A DNA stretch of 64,000 bases, taken from Brucepastera parasyntrophica (lineage in GTDB: Bacteria > Spirochaetota > Spirochaetia > Treponematales > Treponemataceae). This document shows, piece by piece, positions 63,142 to 64,000 of the stretch. A program made the position numbers and the translations under genes. Within the stretch, counting starts at the first letter, position 1. Every line of letters starts with the position of its first letter. The stretch is taken from positions 986,501 to 1,050,500 of the forward strand of contig NZ_CP084606.1 in the NCBI RefSeq assembly GCF_022376835.1. Direction: 5' to 3'. The notes under the pieces are model-generated. The model was not told the origin of the DNA. It saw only the letters and a program-made list of their open reading frames with translations, and ran no database searches.

Positions 63142-63216
63142 TTATCTATTATATCCTGTTTGAAATAGCAGGGGCAAGATTTTTTTCGTATTGTCTGCCG
63201 ATTGTCCGGCCAATCC

Positions 63217-63245
63217 TTGAATAGGCGGGCGCAACCTGCTATATT
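63217..63245 (+). promoter_or_regulatory. guaA promoter abutting the start codon
   Basis: TTGAAT (63217-63222), exactly 17 bases, TATATT (63240-63245). The predicted start falls at about 63251-63252, that is on the ATG, and there is no Shine-Dalgarno. A leaderless mRNA is expected. Confidence 0.6.
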
Positions 63246-63250
63246 GAACC

Positions 63251-64000
63251 ATGACGAATGAAAAAATAGCCGTACTTGATTTCGGCAGCCAGTATGCGCA
63301 TCTCATTGCCAAACGTTTTAGGCTGCTCGGATATTATTCCGAAATTGCGCTTCCCTCCGTTTCACTGGATTTTTTTGATAATGCCAGGGGAATCGTATTT
63401 TCAGGAGGCCCCTCTTCCGTATATGAAAAGAATATACCTGAATTTAACTCCGATATTCTGAATTTGGATATCCCGATTCTGGGCCTGTGTTACGGCCATC
63501 AGCTGATGACGCAGGAATACGGCGGGACCGTCGAAAAAACGGACGGGGAATTCGGCATAGCATATCTTGACGTAAAAGACACTGACGGCCGGGAATATCC
63601 GGAAAATCCGCTGTTACGGGGCATTCAGTTTCCGATGCAGGTTTGGATGAGCCATCAGGACGCGGTCACAAGCCCTGCCGGCGGATTTGAAGTTACAGGT
63701 TCAACAAAGGACTGCAGGTTCGCGGCGCTCCAGAACAGTGAAAAAAAGCGCTTCAGCCTCCAGTTTCATGCGGAAGTAAAAGACACTCCGGACGGAGACA
63801 CAATATTCAGGAATTTTGCCGGAATCTGCGGCATGAGCAAAAACTGGGACCAGGATGAAATTCTTAATACAATACAAAGCCAGATTCTGGAAGACGCCGG
63901 TTCGCGGAAAGTGCTTCTCTTTCTTTCCGGCGGAGTTGATTCTACCGTAGCCTTCGCTCTTCTGAATAAAACCCTCGGACAGGACAGGGTTCTCGGTCTC
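63251..64000 (+). CDS. guaA: GMP synthase (partial, continues past the right edge)
   Basis: Converts XMP to GMP using glutamine. 250 codons are visible. The glutamine amidotransferase domain has VLDFGSQYAHLIAKRFR, VFSGGPSSVYE, the nucleophile Cys in LGLCYGHQLM, and the His-x-Glu FHAEVKDT. The ATP pyrophosphatase domain begins with the PP-loop LFLSGGVDSTVAFALL. Start ATG 63251. Identification secure; the dimerisation domain is outside the window. Confidence 0.97.
   Translation, partial: MTNEKIAVLDFGSQYAHLIAKRFRLLGYYSEIALPSVSLDFFDNARGIVFSGGPSSVYEKNIPEFNSDILNLDIPILGLCYGHQLMTQEYGGTVEKTDGEFGIAYLDVKDTDGREYPENPLLRGIQFPMQVWMSHQDAVTSPAGGFEVTGSTKDCRFAALQNSEKKRFSLQFHAEVKDTPDGDTIFRNFAGICGMSKNWDQDEILNTIQSQILEDAGSRKVLLFLSGGVDSTVAFALLNKTLGQDRVLGL

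Noticed and set aside
1-64000. tRNA, rRNA, tmRNA genes, prophage or IS transposase
   Set aside because: I looked for T-loop and acceptor patterns, integrase and transposase motifs, and found none; a covariance search would be decisive.

Overview
The window looks like the chromosome of a treponeme-like spirochaete. The strongest pointer is a treponemal cytoplasmic filament gene (cfpA, 17817-19882). Its neighbours are in an order I recall from Treponema pallidum: PPDK-like, small basic protein, cfpA, vWA protein, pallilysin-like protein. A second block (alaS, SurA-like, nusB, TPR protein, groES, sigma factor) also matches remembered T. pallidum order. The compact AlaS, the relaxed lipoboxes and the many Ig/beta-barrel lipoproteins fit as well. 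The nitR-glnK-amtB operon and secreted starch enzymes suggest a free-living or gut-dwelling species rather than a minimal pathogen. Species is not determined.

Layout. 1-4300: pyrG (cut by the left edge) and a nitrogen operon (ANTAR regulator, PII, ammonium channel) with two intrinsic terminators in its leader and spacer. 4300-12630: HAD phosphatase, short sigma factor with a -24/-12 promoter, groES, TPR protein, nusB, SurA-like, alaS, DUF1295 membrane protein. 12857-22470: PPDK-like protein with a Lys/Ala/Pro repeat tail, HPr-like protein, CfpA, then the divergent vWA/pallilysin-like pair. 22500-27038: SPOR, LapA, miaB, folE2, folD. 27349-33624: envelope proteins, rarA, adk, a small Cys protein, dus. 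33724-43823: extracellular amylase, isoamylase, Ig-repeat lipoprotein and a beta-barrel. 44062-51911: flavodiiron protein, gpmI, CYTH protein, MFS, GDPD, broken MORN gene, recX, rpsI, rplM. 52080-55336: azlCD and envelope genes. 55763-61835: potABCD followed by a PAS-GGDEF-EAL protein. 61789-64000: nuclease-like membrane protein, peptidase-like protein, and guaA (cut by the right edge).

Two things run through the whole window. First, a dispersed modular palindromic repeat occurs at least seven times, and one copy interrupts a MORN-type gene. Second, at least 14 positions carry one base too few, mostly in homopolymers, and these split otherwise intact genes. I treat them as probable sequencing or assembly deletions and give the rejoined coordinates. 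No tRNA, rRNA, CRISPR array, prophage or classical IS transposase was seen.
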